Positions 21,687 through 29,992 of a stretch of 36,313 bases of DNA are shown here, piece after piece; position 1 is the stretch's first letter; the number at the start of each line of letters is the position of its first letter. The stretch is taken from positions 1 through 36,313 of the forward strand of contig NZ_BAFP01000262.1 of NCBI RefSeq assembly GCF_000308455.1, written 5' to 3'. A program made the position numbers and the translations under genes. Source of the DNA: Nocardia abscessus NBRC 100374. GTDB lineage: Bacteria > Actinomycetota > Actinomycetes > Mycobacteriales > Mycobacteriaceae. The notes under the pieces were generated by a model, which ran no database searches, had not been told where the DNA came from, and saw only the letters and a program-made list of their open reading frames with translations.

Positions 21687-23360
21687 GTGGTCGAGCAGAC
21701 TTCTCCCACCACGCCGACCGACGTCGACGTGCTCGTGGTCGGCGCGGGCCCGGTGGGTCTGACGCTGGCCAACATGCTCGGGATGTACGGGGTGCGCACC
21801 CGGGTGGTCGAGGAACGCCCGACGCTCATCGACTATCCGCGCGGTGTGGGCCTGGACGACGAGTCGCTGCGGACGTTCCAGGCGATCGGCTTGGTCGACC
21901 GCATCCTGCCGCACACCACGCCGAACCAGATCATGCGGTTCGTCGACAGCCGCCGCAGGCTCCTGGCCGAGATCGCACCGACCGACGAGCAGTTCGGCTG
22001 GCCGAAACGCAACGGGTTCGTCCAGCCGATGGTCGACGCCGAACTGCTTGCCGGACTGAACCGTTTCCCGCAGGTCGAGGTGGCCTGGGGGACGGCCATG
22101 ACCTCGTGTGCGGACTCCGGCGGGCAGGTGACGGTCGAACTGGCCACCGACAGCGGGCCGTCCGTGATGACCGCCCGATACGTGGTGGGCTGCGACGGCG
22201 GGCGCAGCGCCACGCGGCGGCAGATGGGGGTCTCGTTCGAAGGGACGACGTCGCCGACTCGCTGGCTGGTGGTCGATCTCGCCTCGGATCCGCTGGGACA
22301 CCCGAACATCGAGGTCGCCGCCGATCCGGCGCGGCCGAACGTGTCGGTGTCGATCGCGCACGGCATCCGGCGCTTCGAGTTCATGATCCACGACGACGAG
22401 CCCGACGAACTGGCCGAGGATCCGGCGTTCGTGGCGAAGATGGTCGCGCCGTTCGTTCCGCATCCCGAGCGGCTCGAGGTCATCCGGCGCCGGGTCTACA
22501 CGCACCATTCCCGGATCGCGGGCGCCTTCCGGCGCGGCCGCCTGCTGTTGGCCGGCGACGCCGCGCACCTGATGCCGGTGTGGCAGGGGCAGGGCTACAA
22601 CAGCGGCATCCGGGACGCGGCGAACCTCGGATGGAAACTCGCCGCGGTCGTCGGCGGGCAAGCGGGCGACGCTCTGCTCGACAGCTACGACCTGGAACGG
22701 CGAAAGCACGCCAGAGCCATGATCGATCTGTCGACGATGGTCGGCCGGGTGATCTCGCCGACCGATCGCAAGGTCGCGGCGGTGCGGGACGCGCTGGTTC
22801 GCGCGGCGGCCGCGATTCCTCCGGTGCAGCGCTACGTGCTCGGCATGCGGTTCAAGCCGATGCCGCGCTACGAGCGCGGCGCGGTAGTGCACGACTGGTC
22901 CCGCTCACCGGCGTCGTCGGTCGGCACCCTGTTCGTGCAGCCCCGGGTGGACACCCGGGACCGCGCCGACGTGCGGCTCGACGAGGTGCTCGGCCCATGG
23001 TTCGCCGTGCTGTGCTGGAACAACCGGCCCCGCAAAGTGCTCGGCGCGACGGCGTTCGAACGGTGGAAAGCCCTGGGAGCGCGGTTCTTCGAAGCTCGAC
23101 CGTCCACCCAGCTGCACTGGACCGGCCACGACGACCCGGACGTCGTCGTCGTGGGCGACCGCACCGGAGCGCTGAAACGCTGGTTCGACGGCCAGCGCGA
23201 CTCGGTGCTGTTCCTGCGCCCCGACCGCTGTGTGGCGGGCGCGTCCATCGCGCAGCTGGCGCCGGAACTGAGCGCCGACCTGCTCGACACTCTCGACTTG
23301 CTGCAGGGAGGAAACGATGCCGCTGGCCCTGTGCTGCGTCTCGCACAGCCCTCTTCTTGA
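21687..23360 (+). CDS. mhpA: FAD-dependent aromatic hydroxylase, 3-(3-hydroxyphenyl)propionate hydroxylase type
   Basis: This is a 557-aa single-component flavin monooxygenase. The dinucleotide fold VVGAGPVGLTLANML starts at residue 17, the DG motif is in VVGCDGGRSATRR near 170, and the GD motif LLLAGDAAHLMPVWQGQG near 285. Family members use NADH and oxygen to add an ortho hydroxyl to a phenol, giving a catechol. Length and neighbours match MhpA. The GTG at 21687 starts two bases after the hydrolase stop. The 3' end overlaps the dioxygenase gene by 44 bases. The true substrate may be a larger 3-substituted phenol, because the cluster carries ring-modifying enzymes absent from a plain mhp operon. 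Confidence 0.84.
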   Translation: MVEQTSPTTPTDVDVLVVGAGPVGLTLANMLGMYGVRTRVVEERPTLIDYPRGVGLDDESLRTFQAIGLVDRILPHTTPNQIMRFVDSRRRLLAEIAPTDEQFGWPKRNGFVQPMVDAELLAGLNRFPQVEVAWGTAMTSCADSGGQVTVELATDSGPSVMTARYVVGCDGGRSATRRQMGVSFEGTTSPTRWLVVDLASDPLGHPNIEVAADPARPNVSVSIAHGIRRFEFMIHDDEPDELAEDPAFVAKMVAPFVPHPERLEVIRRRVYTHHSRIAGAFRRGRLLLAGDAAHLMPVWQGQGYNSGIRDAANLGWKLAAVVGGQAGDALLDSYDLERRKHARAMIDLSTMVGRVISPTDRKVAAVRDALVRAAAAIPPVQRYVLGMRFKPMPRYERGAVVHDWSRSPASSVGTLFVQPRVDTRDRADVRLDEVLGPWFAVLCWNNRPRKVLGATAFERWKALGARFFEARPSTQLHWTGHDDPDVVVVGDRTGALKRWFDGQRDSVLFLRPDRCVAGASIAQLAPELSADLLDTLDLLQGGNDAAGPVLRLAQPSS

Positions 23361-24294
23361 TCTCCCCGGCCCGGAACGGGAGCTGCTCGACGACATCGAG
23401 TCGGCGCTCGACGAGGCGGCGCGGTTCGTGCGCGCCTTCGACCCCGAACTGGTCGTGGTGTTCGCGCCCGATCACTACAACGGGTTCTTCTACAAGCTGA
23501 TGCCGCCGTTCTGTATCGCGACGGCGGCAAGCGGAGTCGGTGACTACGGCACGCACGCCGGACCGCTCGACGTCCCCGCCGAGCGGGCTACCGAACTGGC
23601 CGAGGCGGTGCTCGCCGCCGGGGTCGACGTCGCGGTCTCGCTGACGATGGACGTCGATCACGGGACCGTGCAGCCGTTGCAGCGGCTGCTCGGCGCCGCG
23701 ACCGCGCGGCCGGTCGTCCCGATCTTCGTCAACTCGGTGGCCGTGCCGCTGGGGCCGCTGCGTCGCGCCCGTGCGCTGGGCGCGGCCGTCGGCGCGCACT
23801 TGGCGACCCTGGACGAACGGGTGCTGGTGATCGGCTCCGGTGGGCTCTCCCACGACCCGCCCGTGCCCGCACTCGCCACGGCCACCGGGCCGGTGCTGGA
23901 GCGGATCGTGCACGGCGGGCAGATGACCCCGCAGCAGCGGAACGCGCGGCAGGAGAGGGTGATCGAAGCCGCGCGCGAATTCGCCGCCGGGCGCGGCGGG
24001 CTGCGGCCGCTCAACCCGGAGTGGGACCGGCGCTTCCTCGACATCCTCGATCAGGGGCGGCTCGGCGAGTTCGACAACTGGTCCAACGCGGGGATCACCG
24101 AGGCGGCGGGCAACTCCGGGCACGAGGTCCGCACCTGGGTCGCCGCCTTCGCGGCGCTTGCAGCTCAGGGGCCGTACCGGACAACTGCGCACTACTACCG
24201 CTCCGCTCCCGCGCTGATCGCCGGATTCGCCATGCGAACCGCCCTGCCGGAACGGGACCGGGACAACGAATCGACCGCCAGGAGACGAGCGTGA
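23317..24294 (+). CDS. mhpB: Type III extradiol dioxygenase, 2,3-dihydroxyphenylpropionate 1,2-dioxygenase type
   Basis: This 325-aa LigB-superfamily dioxygenase opens a catechol ring next to the diol with ferrous iron and oxygen. The N-terminus VSHSPLLDLPG, HYNGFFYKLMPPFC near 53-66, and the catalytic His115 (MDVDHGT) and His179 (GSGGLSHDPP) fall at the same numbers as the acid-base pair of Escherichia coli MhpB. The C-terminus ends in a short charged tail. The ATG at 23317 follows GGAGGAAAC and lies inside the end of the hydroxylase gene; the stop overlaps the next GTG (GTGA). With the neighbouring hydroxylase and hydrolase it makes a complete hydroxylation and meta-cleavage module. Confidence 0.9.
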   Translation: MPLALCCVSHSPLLDLPGPERELLDDIESALDEAARFVRAFDPELVVVFAPDHYNGFFYKLMPPFCIATAASGVGDYGTHAGPLDVPAERATELAEAVLAAGVDVAVSLTMDVDHGTVQPLQRLLGAATARPVVPIFVNSVAVPLGPLRRARALGAAVGAHLATLDERVLVIGSGGLSHDPPVPALATATGPVLERIVHGGQMTPQQRNARQERVIEAAREFAAGRGGLRPLNPEWDRRFLDILDQGRLGEFDNWSNAGITEAAGNSGHEVRTWVAAFAALAAQGPYRTTAHYYRSAPALIAGFAMRTALPERDRDNESTARRRA

Positions 24295-26132
24295 CATCCG
24301 AACCGACCGACGCGCCCGCGTCCGGTACCGCCGAGCAGCCCGGAAACACCGGTGCCGGCGCGGCTTTCGACCAATCCGTCGATGTGCTGATCGTCGGCTC
24401 CGGCGGTGGCGGGCTGACCGCCGCGCTCGCCGCCGAGGCGGCCGGACTGTCCACCTTGGTGGTGGAGAAGGCGCCGTACTACGGCGGATCCACCGCACTG
24501 TCGGGCGGCGGCATCTGGGTGCCCGGCGCACCGGCTCAGAAGCGCGACGGCTACTCGCCCGATCCGGAGGGGGTGGTCGAGTACCTGCGTGCGATCACCG
24601 AGGGTCTGGTCAGTGACGCGCGCCTGCGGGCCTACGTCAGCAAGGCGCCGGAGATGATGGAATTCCTCGAGCGGCGCAGCCCGTGGCTGGAGTTCGTATG
24701 GAAGCCCGGCTACGCCGACTACTATCCGGAACTGCCGGGCGGTTCCGCGCAGGGCAGCACCATCAACGTGCCGCCGATCGATCTGCGCCAGCTCGGCGAG
24801 GAAGAGCAGAACCTGCTGCGTCCGCTGGCTCTGGCCCCGAAGGGAATCTGGTTGGGGCCCAAGGATCTCCGGTTGTTCTACCAGGTGCGCCAGTCCTGGC
24901 GCGGCAAGGCCGTGCTGGTGAAGCTGGTGTGGCGGATGTTCCGCGCCAGGGTGTTCGGTGACCGGATCGCCGCCATCGGGCAGTCGCTGGTGGCCCGGCT
25001 GCGCCTGGCGCTGCGGGAGCGTGACATTCCGCTCTGGCTGAGCGCGCCGATGACCTCCCTGATCACCGGAGCTGACGGCCGCGTGGTGGGAGCGGTGGTC
25101 GAGAAGGGCGGGCAGTCGCTGCGAATCCGCGCCGAGCGCGGGGTGATCCTCGCGTCCGGCGGCTTCGATCACGACATGGCCTGGCGCAAAGAGCACCAGC
25201 CGGTGGTGGAGCAGGATTGGAGCTTCGGCAACCCGGAGTCCATGGGCGACGGCATCCGCGCCGGGCAGCAGGCCGGCGCGGCCACCGACCTGCTCGACGA
25301 GGCGTGGTGGTTCCCCGCCATCCAATGGCCCGACGGCCGGCTGCAATTCATGCTGAACGAGCGCATGATGCCCGCCCAGTTCATCGTCAACGGCGCGGGC
25401 GAGCGGTACATCAACGAGGCCGCGCCGTACATGGACTTCGGCCACGCGATGATCGAGGGCCAGAAATCGGGGACCACGCACATCCCGAGCTGGCTGATCA
25501 CCGACGTGCGGTCCTGGCGCCGCTACGTCGTCGCCGGGCATCTGCCGCTGCCGAAGATCCCGTTCGCGCCGGTGCCGACCGGGCGGAAGATCCCCCAGGC
25601 GTGGCTGGACTCGGGCGTCGTCGTGGCCGCGAACTCCTGGACCGAGCTCGCGGCGAAGATCGGCGTGCCCGAAGAGCGCCTGCGCGCCACCGCGACGCGA
25701 TTCGACGAACTCGCGCGCAAGGGTCACGACGACGACTTCCAGCGCGGCGACAGCGTTTACGACAACTATTACGGCGATCCCACGCTGCCCAATCCCAATC
25801 TGTATCCGCTGGGCAAACCGCCGTACTACGCCTTCCGGATGATCCTCGGCGATCTGGGCACCTCGGGCGGCCTGCGCACCGACGAGCACGCCCGGGTGCT
25901 GCGGCCCGACGACAGCGTCATTCCGGGTCTCTACGCCGTGGGCAACGCCTCCGCGGCGGTCATGGGCCGCAGCTATGCGGGCGCGGGCGCCACGATCGGC
26001 CCCGCGATGACGTTCGGCTACCTCGCGGCCGAGCACCTGGCCGGAAAGGCCGACGACGCCACCGGGGCAGCGCAGCACACCGAATCAGCCCGCAACGACT
26101 CGACGTTCGATTCCATCGGAGGAAGTAAATGA
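24291..26132 (+). CDS. FAD-dependent 3-ketosteroid-dehydrogenase-like oxidoreductase (second copy)
   Basis: This is a 613-aa flavoprotein with an acidic, Pro/Thr-rich leader of about 28 residues, then the FAD motif VLIVGSGGGGLTAALAAEAA and EKAPYYGGSTALSGGG. The C-terminal GRSYAGAGATIGPAMTFGYLAA is a near-textbook KstD-like end, including the Tyr that polarises the ketone. It is longer than the first copy and has a middle domain with basic patches (KLVWRMFRARVFGDR). The GTG at 24291 follows AGGAGACGAGC and overlaps the dioxygenase stop; its own stop overlaps the next ATG (ATGA). The presence of two members suggests two dehydrogenation steps on different positions or intermediates. Confidence 0.85.
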   Translation: MTSEPTDAPASGTAEQPGNTGAGAAFDQSVDVLIVGSGGGGLTAALAAEAAGLSTLVVEKAPYYGGSTALSGGGIWVPGAPAQKRDGYSPDPEGVVEYLRAITEGLVSDARLRAYVSKAPEMMEFLERRSPWLEFVWKPGYADYYPELPGGSAQGSTINVPPIDLRQLGEEEQNLLRPLALAPKGIWLGPKDLRLFYQVRQSWRGKAVLVKLVWRMFRARVFGDRIAAIGQSLVARLRLALRERDIPLWLSAPMTSLITGADGRVVGAVVEKGGQSLRIRAERGVILASGGFDHDMAWRKEHQPVVEQDWSFGNPESMGDGIRAGQQAGAATDLLDEAWWFPAIQWPDGRLQFMLNERMMPAQFIVNGAGERYINEAAPYMDFGHAMIEGQKSGTTHIPSWLITDVRSWRRYVVAGHLPLPKIPFAPVPTGRKIPQAWLDSGVVVAANSWTELAAKIGVPEERLRATATRFDELARKGHDDDFQRGDSVYDNYYGDPTLPNPNLYPLGKPPYYAFRMILGDLGTSGGLRTDEHARVLRPDDSVIPGLYAVGNASAAVMGRSYAGAGATIGPAMTFGYLAAEHLAGKADDATGAAQHTESARNDSTFDSIGGSK

Positions 26133-27430
26133 AGATATCCCTGTTCTACGAATTCGCGCTGCCGCGGCCGTGGGTCCCGGACGACGAGCGCCAACTGTTC
26201 AAGGAAGGGCTCGCGGAGGTCGAGGCCGCCGACAAGGCCGGGTTCTCCACCGTCTGGTTGACCGAGCACCACTTCCTCGAGGAGTACTGCCACTCGACGG
26301 CGCCGGAGATCTTCCTCGCCGCCGCCAGCCAGCGGACCAAGGACATCCGGCTCGGTTTCGGCGTCATGCATCTGCCCCCGGCGATCAACCATCCGGCACG
26401 CGTCGCCGAACGCGTCGCCACGCTCGACCTCATCTCCGATGGACGGGTGGAGTTCGGTACCGGTGAGTCGTCGTCGGTGGGTGAACTCGGCGGATTCACC
26501 ATCGATCCCGCCGACAAGCGCGGGCAGTGGGAAGAGGCTTTGGAGGTCGCCATCCGCTGCATGGTCGAGGAGCCGTTCACCGGTTTCAAGGGCGAGCACA
26601 TCGAGATGCCCGCGCGCAACGTGATCCCGAAGCCGCACCAGCGCGCGCATCCGCCGGTGTGGGTGGCGTGTACCCGGCCCTCGTCGGTCCAGATGGCGGC
26701 GCGGCTGGGCGCGGGCGCGCTGAGCTTCGCCTACACCGGACCGGGACCGCTGGCGGATCGTGTCCGCGGGTACTACCAGGAGTTCGAGGACAAGGCCGAG
26801 CCCTGGTTGCCGGTGCTCAATCCGAACATCCTGGCCATCGGCGGCGACCTGTCGATGATGGTCGCGCCCACCGACGAGCAGGCTCTGCAGCGGCTCGGGC
26901 TCGGTGGCGGCTTCTTCTCCTTCGGGATCATGCACTACTACATGACCGGCCAGCACACGCCGGGCCGCACCGGCGTCTGGGAGCGCTATCTCGACGCCGT
27001 CAAGGAGGACGAGACGCTGGCCTACGGCCCGGGCCGGGGCGCCATCGGATCGCCGGACACCGTGCGCGAATTCCTGCGCGGCTACGAGGAGAGCGGCGTG
27101 GACGAGATCATCCTGCTGCTGAATCCGCGCAGCCACGAGGCCACCATGGAGTCCATCGAACTGATGGGCAAGCAGGTGCTGCCGGAGTTCATCGAGCGCG
27201 ACGAGAAGGCGGTCGCCGCGAAGGCGAAGCGGCTCGAGTCGGTCATCGAGAAGGTCGAAGCGCGGCGTAAGCCGTTGCCTTCGCCCGCGTTCGACGAGGA
27301 CTACGCGTTCGGCGGCCTGCCCACCGGCCGCGGCGGCAGCTTCACCGCGAGCGAGATCCCCGAAGCCATGGCCGAGATCAACGAGGGCCGGGTCCAAGCC
27401 GCGCAGCGCGCCAAGGAAGAAGCGCAGTGA
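26129..27430 (+). CDS. LLM-class flavin-dependent monooxygenase (luciferase-like)
   Basis: This is a 433-aa luciferase-like TIM-barrel flavoprotein. The N-terminus MKISLFYEFALPRPW, WLTEHHFLEEY near 45-55, GVMHLPPAINHPARVAERVA near 80 and GRVEFGTGESS near 108 are standard features. Such enzymes use reduced FMN delivered by a separate reductase; an FMN reductase is encoded three genes downstream. The C-terminus carries a charged helical extension of about 70 residues (EKAVAAKAKRLESVIEKVEA) beyond the common barrel. Gene order around it (LLM, reductase, RibA-like, hydrolase, SDR) is reminiscent of M. tuberculosis Rv1936-Rv1941. Baeyer-Villiger or epoxidation chemistry is possible. Confidence 0.86.
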   Translation: MKISLFYEFALPRPWVPDDERQLFKEGLAEVEAADKAGFSTVWLTEHHFLEEYCHSTAPEIFLAAASQRTKDIRLGFGVMHLPPAINHPARVAERVATLDLISDGRVEFGTGESSSVGELGGFTIDPADKRGQWEEALEVAIRCMVEEPFTGFKGEHIEMPARNVIPKPHQRAHPPVWVACTRPSSVQMAARLGAGALSFAYTGPGPLADRVRGYYQEFEDKAEPWLPVLNPNILAIGGDLSMMVAPTDEQALQRLGLGGGFFSFGIMHYYMTGQHTPGRTGVWERYLDAVKEDETLAYGPGRGAIGSPDTVREFLRGYEESGVDEIILLLNPRSHEATMESIELMGKQVLPEFIERDEKAVAAKAKRLESVIEKVEARRKPLPSPAFDEDYAFGGLPTGRGGSFTASEIPEAMAEINEGRVQAAQRAKEEAQ

Positions 27431-27496
27431 CCACCGGCCCGCGCGGCCTCGCCGCGACCGCGCGGGCGTGGCCGGACGACAGCGGAGAAAGACGAG

Positions 27497-28318
27497 GTGC
27501 CCGAGGTGGAACGAGCCGATGAGCTGTGGCGTTACGACGGCAGGCGGGTCGTCGTGACCGGTTGCTCCTCCGGGATCGGCGCGTGCGTGGCAAGCCAGGT
27601 CACCGAACTCGGCGGCCGGGTGGTCGGACTGGACCTGGTGGAGCCGCCCGGTGCGCTCGACGAGTTCCACCAGGTGGACATGGCCGATGCCGCATCGATC
27701 GACCGGGCCGTCGCCGCGCTCGGCGGACCGGTGGACTCCCTGTTCAACGTCGCGGGCGTCTCCTCGGGCATCGGTGACCCGATCCGCGTGGTCACGATCA
27801 ATTTCCTCGGCCTGCGGCACTGCACCGAAGCGATCGCGCGGTCGATGAACCCCGGCGCCACCATCGCGAGCGTGTCCTCGCTCGCGGCGGCCGGCTATCT
27901 CGAGCACCGCGAACAGGTCGGCGACCTACTGGACACCGCGGACATCGAGACCGGAATCGCTTGGTGCGAAGACCATCCCGACGCCGTGGCCGACGGCGGT
28001 TACCGGCTGTCGAAGGAAGCGATCATCTACTACACGATGCGCAACGCCGTCGCCTTCGGCGCGCGCGGCATCCGGATCAACTGCACCGGCCCGGGTGTGA
28101 CGGAGACACCCATCCTGGAACAGCTGCGCTCGGCATACGGCTCCGAGTATCTCGACACCATTCCCAAGCCGCTTGGCCGGGTCTCCGAACCGGCCGAACA
28201 GGCGGCCGCCCTGCTGTTCCTCAACAGCCGGGCGGCGAGTTACGTGACCGGCCAAGTGCTCTGGGTCGACGGCGGAAACGTCGGCGCCCGGATCGCCGGC
28301 GTCGACCTCGGCTCGTGA
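27497..28318 (+). CDS. Short-chain dehydrogenase, 3-alpha-hydroxysteroid / coniferyl-alcohol dehydrogenase type
   Basis: This is a 273-aa SDR. The NAD(P) motif VTGCSSGIGACVA begins at residue 20. The substrate loop is short, NVAG replaces the usual NNAG, and the active site is SVSSLAA with YRLSK. Between the Ser and Tyr lies an insert (HREQVGDLLDTADIETGIAWCEDHP) typical of the HsdA/coniferyl-alcohol-dehydrogenase branch. The C-terminal VTGQVLWVDGGN is normal. The GTG at 27497 follows GGAGAAAGACGAG; a GTG four codons later is possible. It lies 66 bases after the LLM gene. It would interconvert a ring alcohol and ketone, feeding the KstD-like enzymes. Confidence 0.85.
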   Translation: MPEVERADELWRYDGRRVVVTGCSSGIGACVASQVTELGGRVVGLDLVEPPGALDEFHQVDMADAASIDRAVAALGGPVDSLFNVAGVSSGIGDPIRVVTINFLGLRHCTEAIARSMNPGATIASVSSLAAAGYLEHREQVGDLLDTADIETGIAWCEDHPDAVADGGYRLSKEAIIYYTMRNAVAFGARGIRINCTGPGVTETPILEQLRSAYGSEYLDTIPKPLGRVSEPAEQAAALLFLNSRAASYVTGQVLWVDGGNVGARIAGVDLGS

Positions 28319-28358
28319 CCGCGGGCATCCGAGCAATCAGCGTGGAAGGACAAGCATC

Positions 28359-29348
28359 GTGGCCGATCTGACGGAATTCCGGCGTGTCGCCGACGGCGTG
28401 CGCAATTGGGGCCGATGGGGCGCCGCCGACGAACTCGGCACGCTCAACTTCATCACCCCGGACAAGGTCGCCCAGGCGGCGCGCCTGGTGCGGCACGGGC
28501 GTGTGTTCCCGCTCGGCGTCGACTTCGGCTCGTCCGGGCCGCAAGGGGCGTTCAAGTTCCGGCACAACCCGGTGCACGTGATGACCGTGGACGGCGGCGA
28601 CGCGGCGACCCTGACCGAATACGGCCCGAAGTGGTTGCGCAACAGCGTCGGACGGGAACTCAGCGGATTCTTCGAGGACAACCCGTTCCGCTTCAACGAC
28701 GACCTGATCATCATGCCGCTGCAGGCGGCGACGCAGTGGGACGCGCTGTCGCACGTCTACTACGACGATTACCTGTACAACGGCTTCCCGGCGAGTTCGG
28801 TCACCAGCCTCGGCGCATATCACTGCGGCATCGACAAAGTCGACGGCAAAGGCATCACGACCAGGGGTGTGTTGCTGGACCTGGTCCGCCACCGGGGCGC
28901 CGACACCTTCCTGGAAGCGGGCAATCCCATCACTCCGGACGAACTGGACGAGGTCGTCGAGGCGCAGGGGGTCGAGGTCGGCCGCGGCGACATCCTGCTG
29001 ATCCGCACCGGGTGGTGGGCCCGCTTCCTCGAGGCGGGCGACGGCACGGAGCCGTACTCGGGCCTGGACTGGCGGTGTGCCACCTGGCTGCACGAACGCG
29101 AGATCGCGGCCGTGGCCGCGGACAACCTGATGGTCGAGGACCCGGTGTCCGGGGTGGACGGCACGTTCCTGCCGATGCACATGCTCTGCCTGCGGGACAT
29201 GGGTCTGATGCTCGGCGAGTACTGGGACCTCACCGCGCTCGCGGCCGACTGCGCCGCGGACGGCGTCTACGAATTCCAGCTGATCGCACCGCCGTTGCGC
29301 GTCATCGGCGCCGTCGGATCGCCCATCAACCCGATCGCCATCAAGTAG
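28359..29348 (+). CDS. Cyclase-family (kynurenine-formamidase-like) metal hydrolase
   Basis: This is a 329-aa protein of the cyclase/kynurenine formamidase family. The metal-site segment ATQWDALSHVYYDD (near 124-137) has the expected Trp-Asp-x-x-x-His order, and a C-terminal LPMHMLCLRDMGLMLGEYWDL completes the active-site face. Members hydrolyse amides, lactones or formamides with Zn or Mn. The GTG at 28359 follows GGAAGGAC. A lactonase or ring-opening hydrolase acting after the LLM monooxygenase is a reasonable guess, since Baeyer-Villiger products are lactones; this is inference. Confidence 0.83.
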   Translation: MADLTEFRRVADGVRNWGRWGAADELGTLNFITPDKVAQAARLVRHGRVFPLGVDFGSSGPQGAFKFRHNPVHVMTVDGGDAATLTEYGPKWLRNSVGRELSGFFEDNPFRFNDDLIIMPLQAATQWDALSHVYYDDYLYNGFPASSVTSLGAYHCGIDKVDGKGITTRGVLLDLVRHRGADTFLEAGNPITPDELDEVVEAQGVEVGRGDILLIRTGWWARFLEAGDGTEPYSGLDWRCATWLHEREIAAVAADNLMVEDPVSGVDGTFLPMHMLCLRDMGLMLGEYWDLTALAADCAADGVYEFQLIAPPLRVIGAVGSPINPIAIK

Positions 29349-29377
29349 GACCCGAGGGAAAGAACGAGGTTTCGGTC

Positions 29378-29992
29378 ATGACCGCAGGCACGACACGTGC
29401 GAGCGCCACCGAGGTGGCCGCGGACGGACGACCGTTCGTCGTCGGCATCGGCGGCACGTTGCGGGCGGGCTCGTCCACGGAGCAGGCGCTGCGGCACTGC
29501 CTGGCGGCCGTCGAGCGCCACGGCGGGCGCACCGCGCTGTTCTGTGGCGAGGAGATCAACCTGCCGATGTACAACCCGCACGACCCGGCCCGCACCGCGA
29601 AGGCCACCGCGCTGGTGGAGGCGCTGCGCCGCGCGGACGCCGTGGTGATCGGCTCACCCGGGTACCACGGCGGCGTTTCCGGCCTGGTGAAGAACGCCCT
29701 CGACTACATCGAGGACCTTCGCGGCGACGCGACGGTGTACCTGGACAACAAACCGTGGGGCTGCATCACCTGTGCCTACGGATGGCAGGCCGCCGTGGGA
29801 ACCCTCGGCCAGCTCCGGGTGATCGGTCACGCGTTGCGGGCGTGGCCCACGCCGCTCGGCGTCGCGATCAATTCCGCGGAGCCGATCTGGGATGCCGAGG
29901 GCAGGCTGACCGACGATGCCGTCAGCGCTCAGCTCGATCTGCTCGCCACACAGGTGCTGACCTTCGCTCCCGCCGGTGGGGCACCGGTATGA
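29378..29992 (+). CDS. NADPH-dependent FMN reductase
   Basis: This is a 204-aa flavodoxin-like protein. After a 20-residue leader, GIGGTLRAGSSTEQAL forms the FMN phosphate loop and GSPGYHGGVSGLVKNALDYIEDL is the second family signature. It should reduce FMN with NAD(P)H for a partner, most likely the LLM monooxygenase in the same operon. The ATG at 29378 is weakly signalled (GAACGAGG 11 bases upstream). The stop overlaps the RibBA-like start (ATGA), which couples the two genes and hints at a shared flavin-related task. Confidence 0.87.
   Translation: MTAGTTRASATEVAADGRPFVVGIGGTLRAGSSTEQALRHCLAAVERHGGRTALFCGEEINLPMYNPHDPARTAKATALVEALRRADAVVIGSPGYHGGVSGLVKNALDYIEDLRGDATVYLDNKPWGCITCAYGWQAAVGTLGQLRVIGHALRAWPTPLGVAINSAEPIWDAEGRLTDDAVSAQLDLLATQVLTFAPAGGAPV

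Noticed and set aside
24195..26078. 627-codon minus-strand open frame opposite the second KstD-like gene
   Set aside because: Same reason: clear flavoprotein motifs on the plus strand and none on the minus.
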